A DNA stretch of 64,000 bases from Siphonodentalium dalli (Eukaryota; Mollusca; Scaphopoda; Gadilida; Siphonodentaliidae). Shown one piece after another: positions 35,301 through 50,300 of this stretch. The notes under the pieces are model-generated. The model was not told where the DNA came from, did no database searches, and saw nothing but the letters and a program-made list of their open reading frames with translations. The stretch is taken from NCBI GenBank assembly GCA_032622095.1, contig CP136064.1:178844011-178908010 (forward strand), read 5' to 3'. Position numbers and translations under genes: made by a program. The stretch's first letter is position 1; the number at the start of each line of letters is the position of its first letter.

Positions 35301-38300
35301 GAGTGATCTGATTGGGAAATCAATAGTGGCAGTCCTGGAGCGAGACTCTCGGAAATATGACCAAGTGACCGCAAGACTCCGAGGCAGACAGCTTCCCGGC
35401 ACCCTGAGGGCCTACATCTGGGCAGATGTCTTATTCAAACCAGAAAGAAAAAGGCTGAAGGAAGCGTGAGTTCAAATCAAAAGTTTAATTACAGCTCTAT
35501 TTGAGAGATAAATGTACTCTGTTTAAGTTGAGATATTGAGAGACTTGAGCATGAAAACAGTTTGTGAATGTGCTGGCATTCCAATGGAACAGGTTAAGTT
35601 TATATGCATTTTAATTCTATCCACTAACAAATTTGACAGAAAGTGCACTTTTTACCGGCTTTACAACCTATGAAGTGAGATATCCTTTTTTCAGTGATCA
35701 AATCTCAAGGTTTGTTCCATGGGGGTTTACTAGGAACAGTGCCCAAACTACTTCCTGTCAACAGTATCTATAGTAAATAACTTTCTTGTTGACTCAGTTA
35801 CACGACTCATGGCTGCCAAGCCTGAATTTAGTGTTCCTGACATTTGCAGAATGAGGTCCCCAGAGGGTGAATTTAGTGACGCTATCCCACATAGCAGACT
35901 ACCATCACCAAATTCACCCTCTGGGGACCTCATTCTGCTTAGGCCTCAACTGCTATGGGAGACCTACAATCAGATTGAAGTTCCCCAGTTAAAGTTGGTG
36001 ATGTTCAAATTGAGACACCCTTGCTGTGTCCATGATTATAGTGAATAACATTCATTTCAATGTGTTATACTAAATTTCGGGATAACTAAGATGCTCAATT
36101 TAATTTGTATCACTTACTTTGTTTGACTATTGTGATGAACCTCTATGTCATGAAACTTGCACATGTTTTTCCAGTAATGTGGAAAAGATTGTCAGGGAGA
36201 GATTTGCCAAAACTGTTCATCGTGGTATTGGTGAACTCAAGATCAGAAGAGCTACTCACTCACCGATTAATGGTGTGATTGAGAATGCAGTGATTGAGGT
36301 ATGTTGGATATACAGTAAAGCCCTAATTAATCGACTCAGTGAGAGCTTTCCGATGAATGGCAACAAGCCATATTTCCGACTAAATCCTGAAAAGTTACCC
36401 ATAATTCTGTTGTGGTTAAGGAGTCGATTAATTAGGGCATTACTGTAGATAGAACACAAGTGTGTTAACAGGTTCACATTATTGCACGAGTTTGTTGCAA
36501 TGTGATTGTAAAACCAGAACTGTAGGTTCAAGTTGTACATTGCAGCATGACAAATGAGTAATAAGTAAACATAATTTACAGTGTATTTTATTATAAATAA
36601 CAATTGATATCAGGTAGATCGGCATCATCGTGTCGTCCTTCCCACGACATTGTCTTCATCTGTAACAGTGTCATCTGATATGTGCATATATACCTACCAT
36701 TTTGAAAAATAGTTATAGGTCTAAACAAGGATAAGGCTTTTGAAAAAATATTTATTAAGAAGTTGGTTGTGAGCCTAATAGTAGACAAGAGTTTAAACGC
36801 AGCTCTATGTATTGGATGAATTGAGAGATTAGCCACTCCATGGATTCCATTCTATGTAGTTGAATAAATAATGGGAGTAATATAAAACAATCCTAATCCA
36901 TAATATATATCAGTATATAAATATAAGTAATAAATGGGTTATGGGTTTTGACCGCGATAAATATATATAAAACTCTATGAACCCCTTCTTTCCCATGACC
37001 ACAATAACTTAAATTATTTAAGTTCTTTGTCACTTCTTATTAAATCATATCAGGATACATGTATCGTTTCATTTACAGTATATTGTGTCAACACGTTCAT
37101 ATTTTGTATATTCGTAAGTTTTAATACAACCAGATAACAGAACTTTATAGAAATTTATTTTCACTTCAGACATACCACAGAACAACCAGCATGTTAGAGT
37201 TCAAACAGGAGGAACACATGAAGGAAACCTCTAGAACATTGAATGTCCTCTATGTGTATGATAGAAGCTATGAACCCTACCTCATATACTGGTTGTTTCC
37301 ATTACAACTTGCATTCCAGCCATCCTCTGATCAGACGTCAGATCTTGGTAAGCTCATCACTTTTTATCTTTCTGATTGGGAAGTCGGTGTGATGCATCTT
37401 AGCTTACCATAACAAACAAAGCAAGAATGTCTACAGTAATGCCCTAAATAATCGACTCCTTAACCACCGCAGAATTATGGGTAACTTTTCAGGATTTAGT
37501 CGGAAATATGACTTGTTGCCATTCATTGGAAAGCTCTCACTAGGTAACTTTTCAGGATTTAGTCGGTAATATGGCTTGTTGTCATTCATCGGAAAGCTCT
37601 CAGTGAGAGCTTTCGAGGAATGGCAACAAGCCATATTTCCGCCAAAGGAAGCCCTCACACTGAACTATATGGATAGATGTCCTGCGTTTGTAAACCATAG
37701 CAGAAAAGGGTTAACTTTTTGGTCGCCTACGGTAACTAATGGTCAGTGGCTTGCCTCGGTATCAGTCACGCATGCGCAGTCCCAATATAATTCACTGTAC
37801 AGATTGAATTAGCCAGTTTATTTTTCTGCTACCAACCGACCGGATCATAAGGGAGTATTTTTCCGAATTTGTCGTTTAACAATAGCGACAAATTCAATTT
37901 ATCGATACAATAATTACTGGTCGCCTACACGTTCGTTTTTATAATTATCGTTTCGAATTCACGGACCGTTTCGTTTCAAACATATAATTGTTCGTGTTTT
38001 TCGAATAGGCGGCTGACTTCAAAATTTTCGAATATGAAAATCGACATTTCGCCATAATCAGCCGCCATTTCAAGGCCTTACGAGGCGCATAGACTACTGT
38101 GAACAATTCATCTATGTAATTATTATAGAACCTATAAGGTATGATATAATTTGTCAGATATAAAAAATGCCACGTGATTCGCTAACGGAAGTCTCCTAAT
38201 TTCGTGGGAATTTATTTACGCGTGGACATTTATTTAGCAATAATTACCATCGCTACTGACGCTATCTATCATAATGTTATGAACAACATTCTTGCTCATA

Positions 38301-41300
38301 ATACTTTGATGTTTTATGGTTCTATACCACTGATCCAGATGTGTTGGTCACATTCGAACTTAAAGTTGATAACATTAACATCTTGGTTTATCAATGTCAA
38401 AACCAGATACCATTTCAAGGCCTTACGAGGCGCACAGATTATTGTGAGAAATACATCTATGGAATTATTATAGCACCTATAAGGTATGATTGAATTTGTC
38501 AGATATCAAAAATGCCACGTGATTCTCCGCCGGAAATATCATAATTTCGTGGGAATTATTTTGACGTTTTAATGCGTGGAAATTTATTTAACAATCATTC
38601 CATCGCTACTGACGCTATCTCTCGTCATGTTATGAACAACGTGCTTTCACATAATACTATGTTTCAATACAAATGATCCAGATGTGTTAATCACGTTTGA
38701 CCTTGAAGTTGATTACAATCTACCCAAGAATACTGACAGTTGATTAGTTCTTGGTTTATCAATGTCACATGCATAACAATAACTTCATATGACAGTAGTA
38801 CCGTAGTGCTACGAATAAATCTCAGCCATGTCATAGAGGTATGTCGATTAATAGCTACCTTGTATATACCGCTATTCTCAAAGTGATTGACCAGAGAAAC
38901 GGGGTGATACCCCGGTCATGACCGTGGTGATACCGGTAATAAACGGTAGCGGTATCGAGACGGTCATGGCGTGAAGTTACGGTATTGGGTGATGATACAG
39001 TGGTCTTTTAGCGGGCACCGCATTAATTTTGTGGAATACCGCGGTGATTTTCATGGAACTCTTTTAGGGGAGGTATTTACTCGCGCATGCTTGTTCGCGT
39101 TAACAAGCGGTATCGGTGCCGCGGTGTTGGAGGATACCGAGGTATAGTACCGCCATATTAACTGGGTGACACCACGTTATTGGTGGTTAATTACTTTAAG
39201 TATGGCGGTAGGTCTAATGAACAATAGCTGCGATTATACACCAGCCGGTTCAGCAAGCCGGTCTGAACCGGTGGGCTTGTAAATTTCTGAGAAGGATCCA
39301 GGGATGTTTTTCTACCTGCTACAGGTTTGGGCGCTCAAACTCTGGAGACCCTGGGGATAGTAATTATTAAAGTGGTTCTCCATTATTTCAACAAATTTTT
39401 CTAAGAGAAGAATAATTCAACAACTAAACATGAAAATCGGATGAGATAGTCTACTAGTATGATATAGAGCCTTTATTTGCACCATCTCTGGGTCCTTCCC
39501 AGGTAGTATTTCTCGGTCGGATCTCTTCTCGGGCAGGAACAGTTCACGCTCCCCCGATTATGCCGCGACATTAAATCAATTAGTGGGGAAGTGACCGGTG
39601 GTGATGCAGGGGTACTTGGGACCCCCAGGACATTTGGTCCCACACCGGCGCAAGCGGTTCTGTGTGCTGAAGTTGCCAAAATCGCGTGCGAACGTAACGA
39701 CACCGGCTGGGCGGCCTACGGCGACTTCGGCATAGGGCAGTGGCCCTACCCATGAGGTAGCAAGCCCGGTCCCCTTGGTCACGATCTATATAAAGACACG
39801 GCCTTGCCTGCCTCTCAGCCGTCTTGGGGTTTCTGCTGCAATGGCCTCTACCCATCGTTCTGCTTGGACAGGACATTCAGCTTGGTCGGGACCACCTGCA
39901 TTTGGGGGGGGGGGGCTCACCCCGGTCCGATGGCTCCACCTCCTTCCGGTTATCAGAAGGAACCAGTTTTGGCTATGGGATTCTTCATTTCGACACTGGA
40001 CTCCAAAATTGGAACACAGTTTATCAGCCTTAAAATTCCATGGGAGGTATTTACTCCTCGATTGAGCCATCGCCGGAATGGGCCTCCCTCTAGTGTTTTG
40101 TCGTCCATTATTGCAGGTCGTTCCGACGCTAGGGCAGAGAGCGACATGCTATCCTTACACCCCAAGGCGTCTGAGGCTTTCGATGACGACCCGTCTGCGC
40201 ACAATACGTCAGACTGTGGGTCTTTTCGGTCGTCACAGTCTGGCATCGGTAAGGCAGAAGCTGCGGATCGTGATTTCCTATCCACGGATTATCTCATCTA
40301 TAGGCTTCTTCCTACTGAACTATGAACTCTCAAGCCCTCCTGGCACGCCCTGCGCAATCGTACCACCGTCTTCAAAATGCATCGAGAACTCGATCTATCT
40401 TACCTGTGATATACATTTCATAGGTAAGTGACACGACCCGCGACTGACACACTGGTCAATAGACTTCACACATGAATGAAGCACATTTACATGGAAAGCA
40501 TTTCTCTTGTCACATGCCACAACGACCCTGCCAATGGCCTGGCCGACAGAGTACATCTCATGGCTCTTCATACTACTATTACCAATATCAATTTGATTAT
40601 CTGGCACATGGTAATAAAATTAACAGGGCACTGCACGCCTATAGACAATAGACAATAACGCGGGCAAAGACGTTTGCACTGTCCATCTCAGCTTTCTAGG
40701 AAGCTCATTGACTAGCGTTATAGACCTTTCTTTGCAGGCAGGGGACCACCCAGTCCGAGTGGATCCCAACCCCATGGCACCCGATCATACGGGCCTGAAA
40801 CCATGCTGCCAACTCTGCGCGCTTCGGTATATGCCGGAATTGTCCTATCAACATTCGACAATAAAAACAGGCAAAGACGTTTGCGCTGTCCAGCTCAGCT
40901 TTCGAGGAAGCTCTTTGACTAGCCATCAAACCTTTCCTTGCAGGCAGGGACCAACCCATATGAGGGGATCCCAACCACATGGCACCAGCCGCCCAATCAT
41001 AAGGGCCTGAGATCATGCTGACAACTCTGCTCGCTTCGGTCTATGCTGGATTTGTCCTATTTTCCTTAAACCTGCCTTCAACAGGACCACTTAGGTCGGG
41101 GGAGCTCCTCTCCATCATGGCTCTTAAAATTCAATAAGTAACAACATTATAAAGGGATGTGTGTCCTTTACTAGGAGGATAAAATTTTTCATTTGTTTCC
41201 TTAATCAGCGAGCCTTTTTGGAGGGGGTCTTCCCCTAGTTTGCTGCATGCCTCACACTAACATATCACACACCTAGGTCGTTCTGCTGCATGTTTGGGGG

Positions 41301-44300
41301 GGGAAGTGACATGATGTTCTGGGCAGAGGCTCAGAACTGAATATTCCGCATGGTGACAATTTACCCGTGGTTATCATCTGATTACATTGTACATCATTTG
41401 AACTGATTTCAGTTGTCAAAGAGCCAAAGGGCCTTCTGCAATGATCTCATTGTGACTTATAGATCACCTTGATATATAATTTTTATATCATTTTTATATA
41501 TTTATATCAGTCCTTCCCAGGAGACGGGAGTGATTGCTCTCTAACCCGTATGCACTCGTAATTTTCAATTCACGTGTGCTAAAATTCGCACCCGTCCTTC
41601 TTCACAAAATACTAATGGAGACTGTAATTGTTGGTTCAATATTGAACTATTTTAAGGTTTATTTAGATGCTTTACCATCTCAGTGCAACTATGGCATATT
41701 AAAGTGTAACTAGACATAGGTCTATTCCACAATGACTTTTGGTTTGAGCAAAAACCAAACTTACATGTACAATTATGGTATCGTATGGGTGCCATATTAC
41801 ACCCGTCTTCTGCATTACGGGAGCAAATAAATGCTCTCGGTGTGTTTTCCTCATGGGAAGGACTGTTTATATACTCGTAAGATTTGTATCACAGGATTTC
41901 TGTCGGATATCCTGTGATGCATAGGTACCTCAGAGAGGGCTCCCTCTGTTCAGATGGCTTGACTCCATTATCGTTGTACAACCTGTTTGGCCTAATGGGT
42001 TCTCAACTCAATCCCTGTGTCAATAATTTGGCATCAGGTTCTCTGGCTTTTTCTTTGGCGAATAGCAGTTAGTTAACTTAGGTTGTCTCGCCATCGATGG
42101 AGTGGGCCTCCGTCTGCAGGTCGTTCTGTCGCTAAGGCGGAGAGTGAGTTAGTCTCCTTCCTTCATGATCCTGCATCATGGGACCTTGACGGGTGGGACC
42201 TTAGAACAGACAGCTGAAGAAGACGACACAGAGAGGAACGAAGAGTTTCTTCTAACGTTATACTTGCTCGGTTCGCTCGCAACTATGCATTGGATGGCAC
42301 CTCATGGGATGTTTGTTTCAAAACAAGGGGGGCGGTACACATTTGAGCAATATAGCACTCTAACTATATGAGTTATTTCACGTAAATAATCCTAACAGAT
42401 TCATTAAAGTGTTCATATATGGTACAATCTGTTTTAGAAGAGTACCTTTACTCAAAATTTGGCTATTAACTTTATTGCTCGTGCCTCCTCCTGGGCTTGC
42501 ATTCTAATCCATATAGTTCAGTGTGAGGGCTTCCTTTGACGGAAATATGATATTTTTAAAAATATAATATATATTTCCTTAAAGAAAGCCTGAACACTGA
42601 ACTATCATAGGGCCCTCCCATGGCGGTGCCATTCCCAACCCCGCGACTCGCCAATCTTCTGATTGAGTTGAAAATAAACTGGCTAATTCAATCTGTACAG
42701 TGAATTATATTGGGACTGCGCATGCGTGACTGATACCGAGGCAAGCCACTGACCATTAGTTACCGTAGGCGACCAAAAAGTTAACCCTTTTCTGCTATGG
42801 TTTACAAACGCAGGACATCTATCCATATAGTTCAGTGTTCAGGCTTTCTTTAAGGAAATATATATTATATTTTTAAAAATATCATATTTCCAACTAAATC
42901 CTGAAAAGTTACCCATAATTCTGCTGTGATTAAGTTGTCCATTATTTAGGGCATTACTGTACTCAGTTTGATGAGATTCATTTTCATGATTTAGCATATA
43001 TATAAAAAAAAAATTTATCTGCATTCTTGTTTTTCTCTAATAATATATAGATATATCCTGCCTGATTAGAATCTTATCAATTTGATTTCATCATGATGTG
43101 GCCTAAATGGGAGATTAAATCAAATTAAGTCTTGATTGAATGGCCTCAAATCTACAGTTGCGATGTCTTAAACTCTTGGTTGAAAACAAAACATATAGAC
43201 TACTTTCACGTTTTTTTCATAATTTCAGGAGAACATGTTTATGAATTAGCAATGTTTCTGGATCTGTTAAATAACAACTGTTTCCCGACTTGGGCAGATG
43301 TGTTCGTTATAGCAGATAATGTGATGGACGCCTTGCAGAAAGGCGATACTGAGTTATATGATCACATGAAAATGATTGCCCTCATCGATCCAAAGGTCAA
43401 CCACAAGGTAAAGTGGCAACCTACTCTGTATTCAATTATCATTTACCCTTTCTTTACTGAATGGATTCTCCCATTCAGTCATAAAAGTATACATTGGCAT
43501 GGTCTACTATTTATCTGGAGGGATCTTCAGTAAGTATAAGCAGGCAACAGATAATACAAGTGCAGAATGATTCCTATTCATTAGTTGGAAATGATAATAA
43601 GTTTAAGAAAACGACATATAGCTTAGGTAACTACATGTACCCATCAATTTGTATTTAGTAATAGAGAGTTATAATTTGTTTTGAAGTTTGAATGATCATG
43701 TTGCTATTCTATTGGATGATAAAGTCAGTTGGTTAATACTTAATAGTTAGATCATAAATCGTTTGTAAGCCTATCCCACTTTTTGGTTCATGAGAAATTT
43801 TCTGTTTGACCAACTGAATCTAATATCCAACTCAATTGTGACAGTTTATCATAGTTATTGTTGATTTTAGATGAGCGGGTCAACAATGCTTAATCATTCC
43901 ATGACTGGAGCTTCCTGAAATTTTGCGAAAACCCTGTGCCAATGCATTCTCTTACATATGACAGTCTCACATAGGTAGCCTGGCATATATAAGAATATAG
44001 GGCATAAAAATATTTACCTTGACCTTGTCAGCCAGTGAATTCTCTTATATGTGCGATGCTCCCTATGGTATATTTGCATATATAAGAGAATCACTGGCAC
44101 AGGATCTTTAATGCTGCACCAGCCCAGCTTCTGCCGTGAAAGGGTTAAACCCCAAAATAGAAGGGCATAGGGACAGTGCTTGGACATAAACAAGCCTTTT
44201 CCATACCGATTTCACTAACTGGTTTAAGTCCAAGGAAACTTGGACTAATCCGTAACCTCATTCATGTATCTGTGCAAGTTTGTCAGTTGCTCTATAGATG

Positions 44301-47300
44301 TCAGTAGTTTCTAATAATAATAATAATAATCTCTATATATATATACTAGAAGGTGACCCGGCTTCGTCCGGGCTTTGACCTTGAATTGACCATTTTGAAG
44401 GTCAAGGTCAGGTGGGGTCAAACACCAACACCCCAAAAATGGTGGAAATCTGCCCAGCGGATACCGGGAAATCGGCCCAGCAGATACCGAGATACCCTAT
44501 GCATCAAATTTCGTCCGTAAAAATCCGCCAGTTTAACCCAATTTGATTTCCACTCAAGTATATAAACGCGCCTCATATACACACGCTCATTAATTATCAA
44601 GTTCCAACGTAAAGATAAATTATCATCGGTACCCGAGATATCGCCAAGACGTCTGAAACAGTCAAATGCATTGGCCGGTTAAGCGTTAACGTGATCTAAC
44701 GTTATGATCTCTAACGACGTCATAGAAGTTACGGATTGTTTTTATCCTGATGGAAGATAGTACCAGTTCTTCTTGATAATTGAGGCAGATAACTTAAACG
44801 GATACATACGCATTATATATCGTTGGAAAGAGGAAACACGAAAGATTATCACAGTGTCATTATTATGACTGGCATTTTATTATTCGCGCTGTTTCGAATC
44901 GATTTGTAAGCACCGAACTCAAATGAAAGTCCGTAACACAGCGTAAAAACAGATTTGACCTCTGCACGTGAAAAGTTGACCTCGGATCTGAAAATCAATA
45001 GGCCTATGTCACCCCCCGGCCGAAAATACCCCCACATACCAAGTTTCATCAAAATCGGGTCGGCCGTTTTCGAGTTCATCGATTACACACACACACACAC
45101 TCACACACAAACACACACACAAACAGATCTTCAAAAATATATAATAGATAATACCCATCTTCTGTCCGTAACTCTGTCATGCTTTTTCACGCATTTATAA
45201 CATTTCACCAAATGTCCGATATAGCCCAAATTTGGACCATGTCCTGCAGTATTTCTTAGAAGATGATTCACCAAATTTCACTGTCGGCACTAGCTACATT
45301 TTCTTGAAAAAAATAATTATATCGGAACCATGAGACCATCCAGGAACATTGTAGATTTGAGTATCATAAAATACCAGTATTCTCAGGCCCCAGGTCACAA
45401 CAAAAACCAAAACATGGGCCATTCCGAATAGACGTTAGAATTTGTTCATGACAGTACAACCAGAAGGTAACATAGAGCATTTATAAAGTCGTCTCGGCGG
45501 CCATGCAGTGGTTTTTTATTTCTTAGTGAAGTCTTTCTTCCATTAATTAAAATAATGCTGGAATTTGTTTTGGTTTTGCTTCAGGAATTCCTGGTCCAGG
45601 TGTTAAGGAAGGAACAGGCTCGGGCTGAGTCTGGCATCGAGAGCACATCACAGGACAGCCCAAGGAGGAGCAGCAGGAGAGATGACTCTATTCTTATGGA
45701 CCCTCTAGTATTCGTCAGACGCTGGATAGGGGAGGTATGTTCAAGGGTGATAAATATAGTTGACAGTTGAAATCTCCAAAACAGATGTGAGTAGAGTTTC
45801 CTGCAACTGAGTGCATAGTGGCTCTTCACTGTGCCCATTTATAAAACCATCACAGTGAGTAAAAAGACCATTATTAAACATTAAATATACTTTAAATATG
45901 CCCTTGACCTTGGGACATACTGTATATGTATTCGTACTGGTATATGAGAAAGAAGTGATTTTTTCACTGGGACAAAAATAAGGAGAAGTGGCACATTTTA
46001 GGGAGAAGATATCTTCCAAATTGCCTTCTGCTTTGTGAAGTCAATGATCTGCATTGTGTAAGGTAAATTATAGTAAGATTATTATTCAACTGCTTTTTAA
46101 ACGAAGGAAGAAATCATTCTTGCTACATATTGTAACCATCATTTGAGACAAAAGCAGGGACTTGTGTATATCTCCTCGATACCTGCAGGTATAATATGCA
46201 GTTATAATACACAGAATGACACAAGTGTGCTTCTGGGTTTGTCAATATTGCATGAGTTCTATCCTTCTATGATGGCAAAAAGTGACAAACCCATCAACAC
46301 ATGTCATTCTGCATTTATTACATAACACTCATCGTAGAATCCATTATTCGAAAGAAAAAAAAGAAGAAAAAAATGACTTACAAGGTTTATTCAGAGACAG
46401 AAATGGCTTGTTTTGTCATGATGCTTTTATTTTATGGTTCCGGTTTGAAACCACAAACTTTAAAGTATTGTTACTTGATTAAGAAAGGACACTGTTCTAG
46501 TGGCTAATCATCATTGTTTTGATATGTACTTTGTAAACATGTGTAACTTTTGATAGATTTGTTATCGGTACACAGGCGTTTACCTGTTAAGTTATTAATG
46601 GTTTCACAGAGATCTGATGATAATGAGAGTGGTGATGGTGATATGCTGGCTATATCCTTGAAACATTTTGGCCAAAATTTATGCATATTTTGATTTTAAA
46701 TAAATTTGATCTCATCACAAAGACTTCAGAATAATCGCAGAATGACTTTTTTAGGAAAACTTTGTCAAAAACTTTATAATGAAATGATGATGTCTTTGGC
46801 TTAATTCCAAACAAAATATTTTGTAATATTTCACAGGGATTTGTCAGCATTTTGGACACACCTGCTTTGATGTTTGTCTGGGATCAGTTCTTCATGCAAG
46901 GATGGAAGCACTTAGTTATAGAGAACTTCAGCATCGTAATCATTCAATTACTCAGACATAAGTTTATGGATGCTCGCAACTACACTGATCTCAAGGAGGT
47001 ATGTCAACTAAGAGAAAGGTAGAGTGAATTTGCTAAGGGTTGGGGGAATATGTTTTAATTTGCAACACAGAAGCACTCAATTTCCTTCAAGTTCAGCTTC
47101 GACGTCAACAAAATAATTTGCAGATTACACTTGCAGATATAATTAACCTTTCTTTACTAAATTTGCATTGATGAGTATTTCCCTTAGGAAATGTTCAGAT
47201 AATAAATTCAGGCCATAGGCTGTTTGTTGAACATGTTATCTGAACACTCCCCCCCCCCCCCCCCCCCCATGCATAGGAATCCTTCTGAACTTCTAAAGAT

Positions 47301-50300
47301 AGTGTTGAATTAGTTTATAATCCAAAACAGTTAATACCAATACTCAAATATTGCTTTGGAATATTGTATAAACTTGTTTTCTTTGAGTCACTTGTAAGAT
47401 TGTTAGTAACTTGTAAGATTATGGCTATCTTTTCTTTTTGGAGATTCAGCATCAAGTATTGCACATACAATTCAGGGACATCTGTTGGGGGGTCTAAAGT
47501 TGTAATTTTCTAACTGATGCCTCAAATTATCCAACTGGAAGGTAGGAAAATATTCGAAACATGGTGTAAGAATTACTTATTTCACACTACCGTATATATT
47601 TTTTGGAAACTCAAACAATCGCAACAATCTTGTCTTATTTCTTGTCTGAAATTTCCAACTGATGAAAAATATGACAATATTTGTGGGGTAGGGTGGGTGG
47701 TCCCTCCAAACCCCACTGTCATCTGTCCTGATTCTATTTCCCACAGAATTTAAACTATTCTGTAAGACATATAAAACTGAAAGAAGGTTAATAGTCCAGG
47801 CACATAAGGTTTCACTAGTGTAAAAAATCGGGGGAAACTGATTTTTTCAGGGATCAATAAGAACATGTTTATGAACAACGTGGCAAAAGTCCCCTAAAAT
47901 CCGAGTTGAGCTTTTTGAGATATCTTGATTTTTCGGAATGGTTCAAATTCTGAAGCATCTCCATCAGGCCATATGGGAATGCAGTCATGTGTAGATCAAT
48001 TAATTCCAAATTCATAATACATTGACATACATACAAACAATGCTTAGCCGTGAACCATATAAGTTGAATTGAAGTCCCAAAATGGCCGCCAAAATGGCCA
48101 AAATAGAATGAAAGTTACATTTTATGCATAATTGAATAGCTAGTCCCATAAGAGTGACAACACGCTCGAAATATGTGAGGAAGAATGATTGCAGAGAATA
48201 AGAGAAACATTTTATCGGGTATGTGCGAATTATCTCTAATATATATCGCGAGAGATATAGCGAAAAGCAAGGTCTCATAAAATGGTTAAATCTGGACTTT
48301 TTGACCGCAAAGAAACGGGAGAATAAGGCAAATTTTTCTGCACTATTTATCTTGAATCGTGTGATATATATGTACACTACACTGTAAAATGAAATTTAAT
48401 AGCGAAGAATTGATTCTGTGACCTTTCATAGAAGCCGAAATATATGTGCTCATAGCAGTATCACTAATGTGACCGGTCATCGTTTCTTTTGATATATACA
48501 CCATCAAACCTTTCGAAATACACTGCTATAGAGCAGTATGAGAGATATTCATAGAGTAATGGATGAATTGTGTAGATTATATTCTCCGTGTCTTAAAATA
48601 TTAGTAATTTTTGCCTAAGAATAAGTAATAAAACACGAATATTTCGCTGTTATCACAAGAATGCATGGTGGTATACTATGAAAGCAATTTATCAAAACAC
48701 AAAGGAGTACCATATACTTTCTTTAAAAAAATCTAAATTTGACCAAAATTGCCCACATTCTCTGTGACAGAGACTGTCTTTACACCTGGAAATAATATTT
48801 GGTTATATTCACCAAGGTCACATAAACGCGAAGGGTACTATGTTTTCTGCAACCGCATTACCGTGTGTATCCCTTCTCCCTAATGTTACACATATCTGCT
48901 GAACTAACAACCATAACTAGCAACATTGAGTCAATGTTCAACGCTGAAATAACAGCTTTAAACGATGATCACCTGATATTTTGCACAAGTTCATGGGTGG
49001 TTTTGGCAAGATATTTTCAAACAACAAAATACGGAAAACTAATATTGTACATTGCGTAATAGCATATTCCAGTTGCAAGTTGCCGACTGAAGTAAGTTGA
49101 ACAAATTGTTTACTAAGAGACCGGTTTGGAAGCAGCACGAAAATTAGTCGTATATCAAATGTACGATGTGCTGTCTATTTGATCTTGTGTGATGCAGTGC
49201 TAATCTTTTGAAGAGGTGGCGGTTTCTTTGCAATATAATAAGAATTGCAACATACGTGTGTGGTTTATTATCATGTACAGTGATGAACAATCCGGAAATG
49301 TAACTACTATTTATACCGCAAGGATATGCACTTAAGTTTCTGCGTTCCATTCAATAATTTATCATCACGCCGAACGAAACTACCATACACTGTGTGGCGA
49401 AACATTACTTCGTATGTTGCATGCCCGAAATTATTATTTTTGGCCCCGACTGTAAACAGAAAACCCGAAATTTTAAAGACGTAATTCATTGGGTTTGACC
49501 TGCGTTGCAATGGCTGATAAATCCTCCACATGGGCCTGTTTTAATGAACTGTGTACCTATAAAGATATTTAACAACAGACTTGTATATTGTTAATACGTA
49601 TTTTACCTACTAGGTGGTTATATAATAAGTTGCCATCATTTCGGCTTAGCTTGGTGGTTGCGGCCATTTTGACAGCCATTTCATGACCGCGTTTGTAGTA
49701 TTCTGATCGTGTCACTATATTCGCTCTCGTACTCATATTTCACATATACTGGTATAACTTAGTAATGCATATGACTAGCTTAGACAAAATAGAATATCAA
49801 AATACGACCAGATCGTTGACAACCAGTTTCGGGGGTAGGGTTATGTTTTTACAAGTTTTGACAACTTATGATGTGCGTACTCGCTAGTTCTGCCTATTAT
49901 AGCGACGGGGTGGTGTCTGTGCAGTTTTTAAAATAGATAGCTTGCGCCTATGTTTTGAGAAGCCTGAGAAATCCGACATCGAATACATCAGTTTGTCTTC
50001 AAAATCGTCAGTATTTTGGCTCAGTGTTTTATTTCATATCTATATATGCGAAATTCATTCGATATTTCCCTTTGAATGGGTGTCGTTGGTTCGAGAATTG
50101 TATATCGAACAATATTGAGTGCTTTTTGTATACGTTTCGGCTGAAAAATTGTTACAACATCCAATTATTTCCATCATTGTGAAAAATAGTGTTTTGTTTA
50201 ATTATATGGAAAAAATGATGTAACTCAGAAAGCTCAAATCGGATTTTAGGGGACTTTTCGTGACGCGTCCGCGATGTTATGGCCAAAATAATATTAAAAA

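Larger units (their letters stand above)
37641..42882. mobile_element. 5.2-kb nested inverted-repeat element inside a MITE
   Basis: The left terminal 170 bp (from AACTATATGGATAGATGTCC through GACTGCGCATGCGTGACT read in complement, to the region ending near 37815) is repeated inverted at about 42669-42845. CATATTTCC flanks both sides, as expected for a 9-bp target duplication. Long terminal repeats plus a 9-bp duplication suggest a Mutator-like element, but no transposase is evident. At 42507-42602 a second junction of the same termini appears (GTTCAGTGTGAGGGCTTCC followed by GAAAGCCTGAACACTGAAC), so the right end is rearranged or holds a small 337-bp derivative (about 42550-42882). It accounts for most of intron 8. 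Confidence 0.7.

Noticed and set aside
39804-40325. 173-codon protein-coding gene
   Set aside because: Overlapping long frames on both strands result from high GC. It has no splice partners or domain and lies inside a transposon, so it was kept only as a low-confidence remnant.
44418-44600. 60-codon minus-strand frame conserved at 57782-57964
   Set aside because: Conservation is explained by two copies of the same dispersed element; no recognisable protein.
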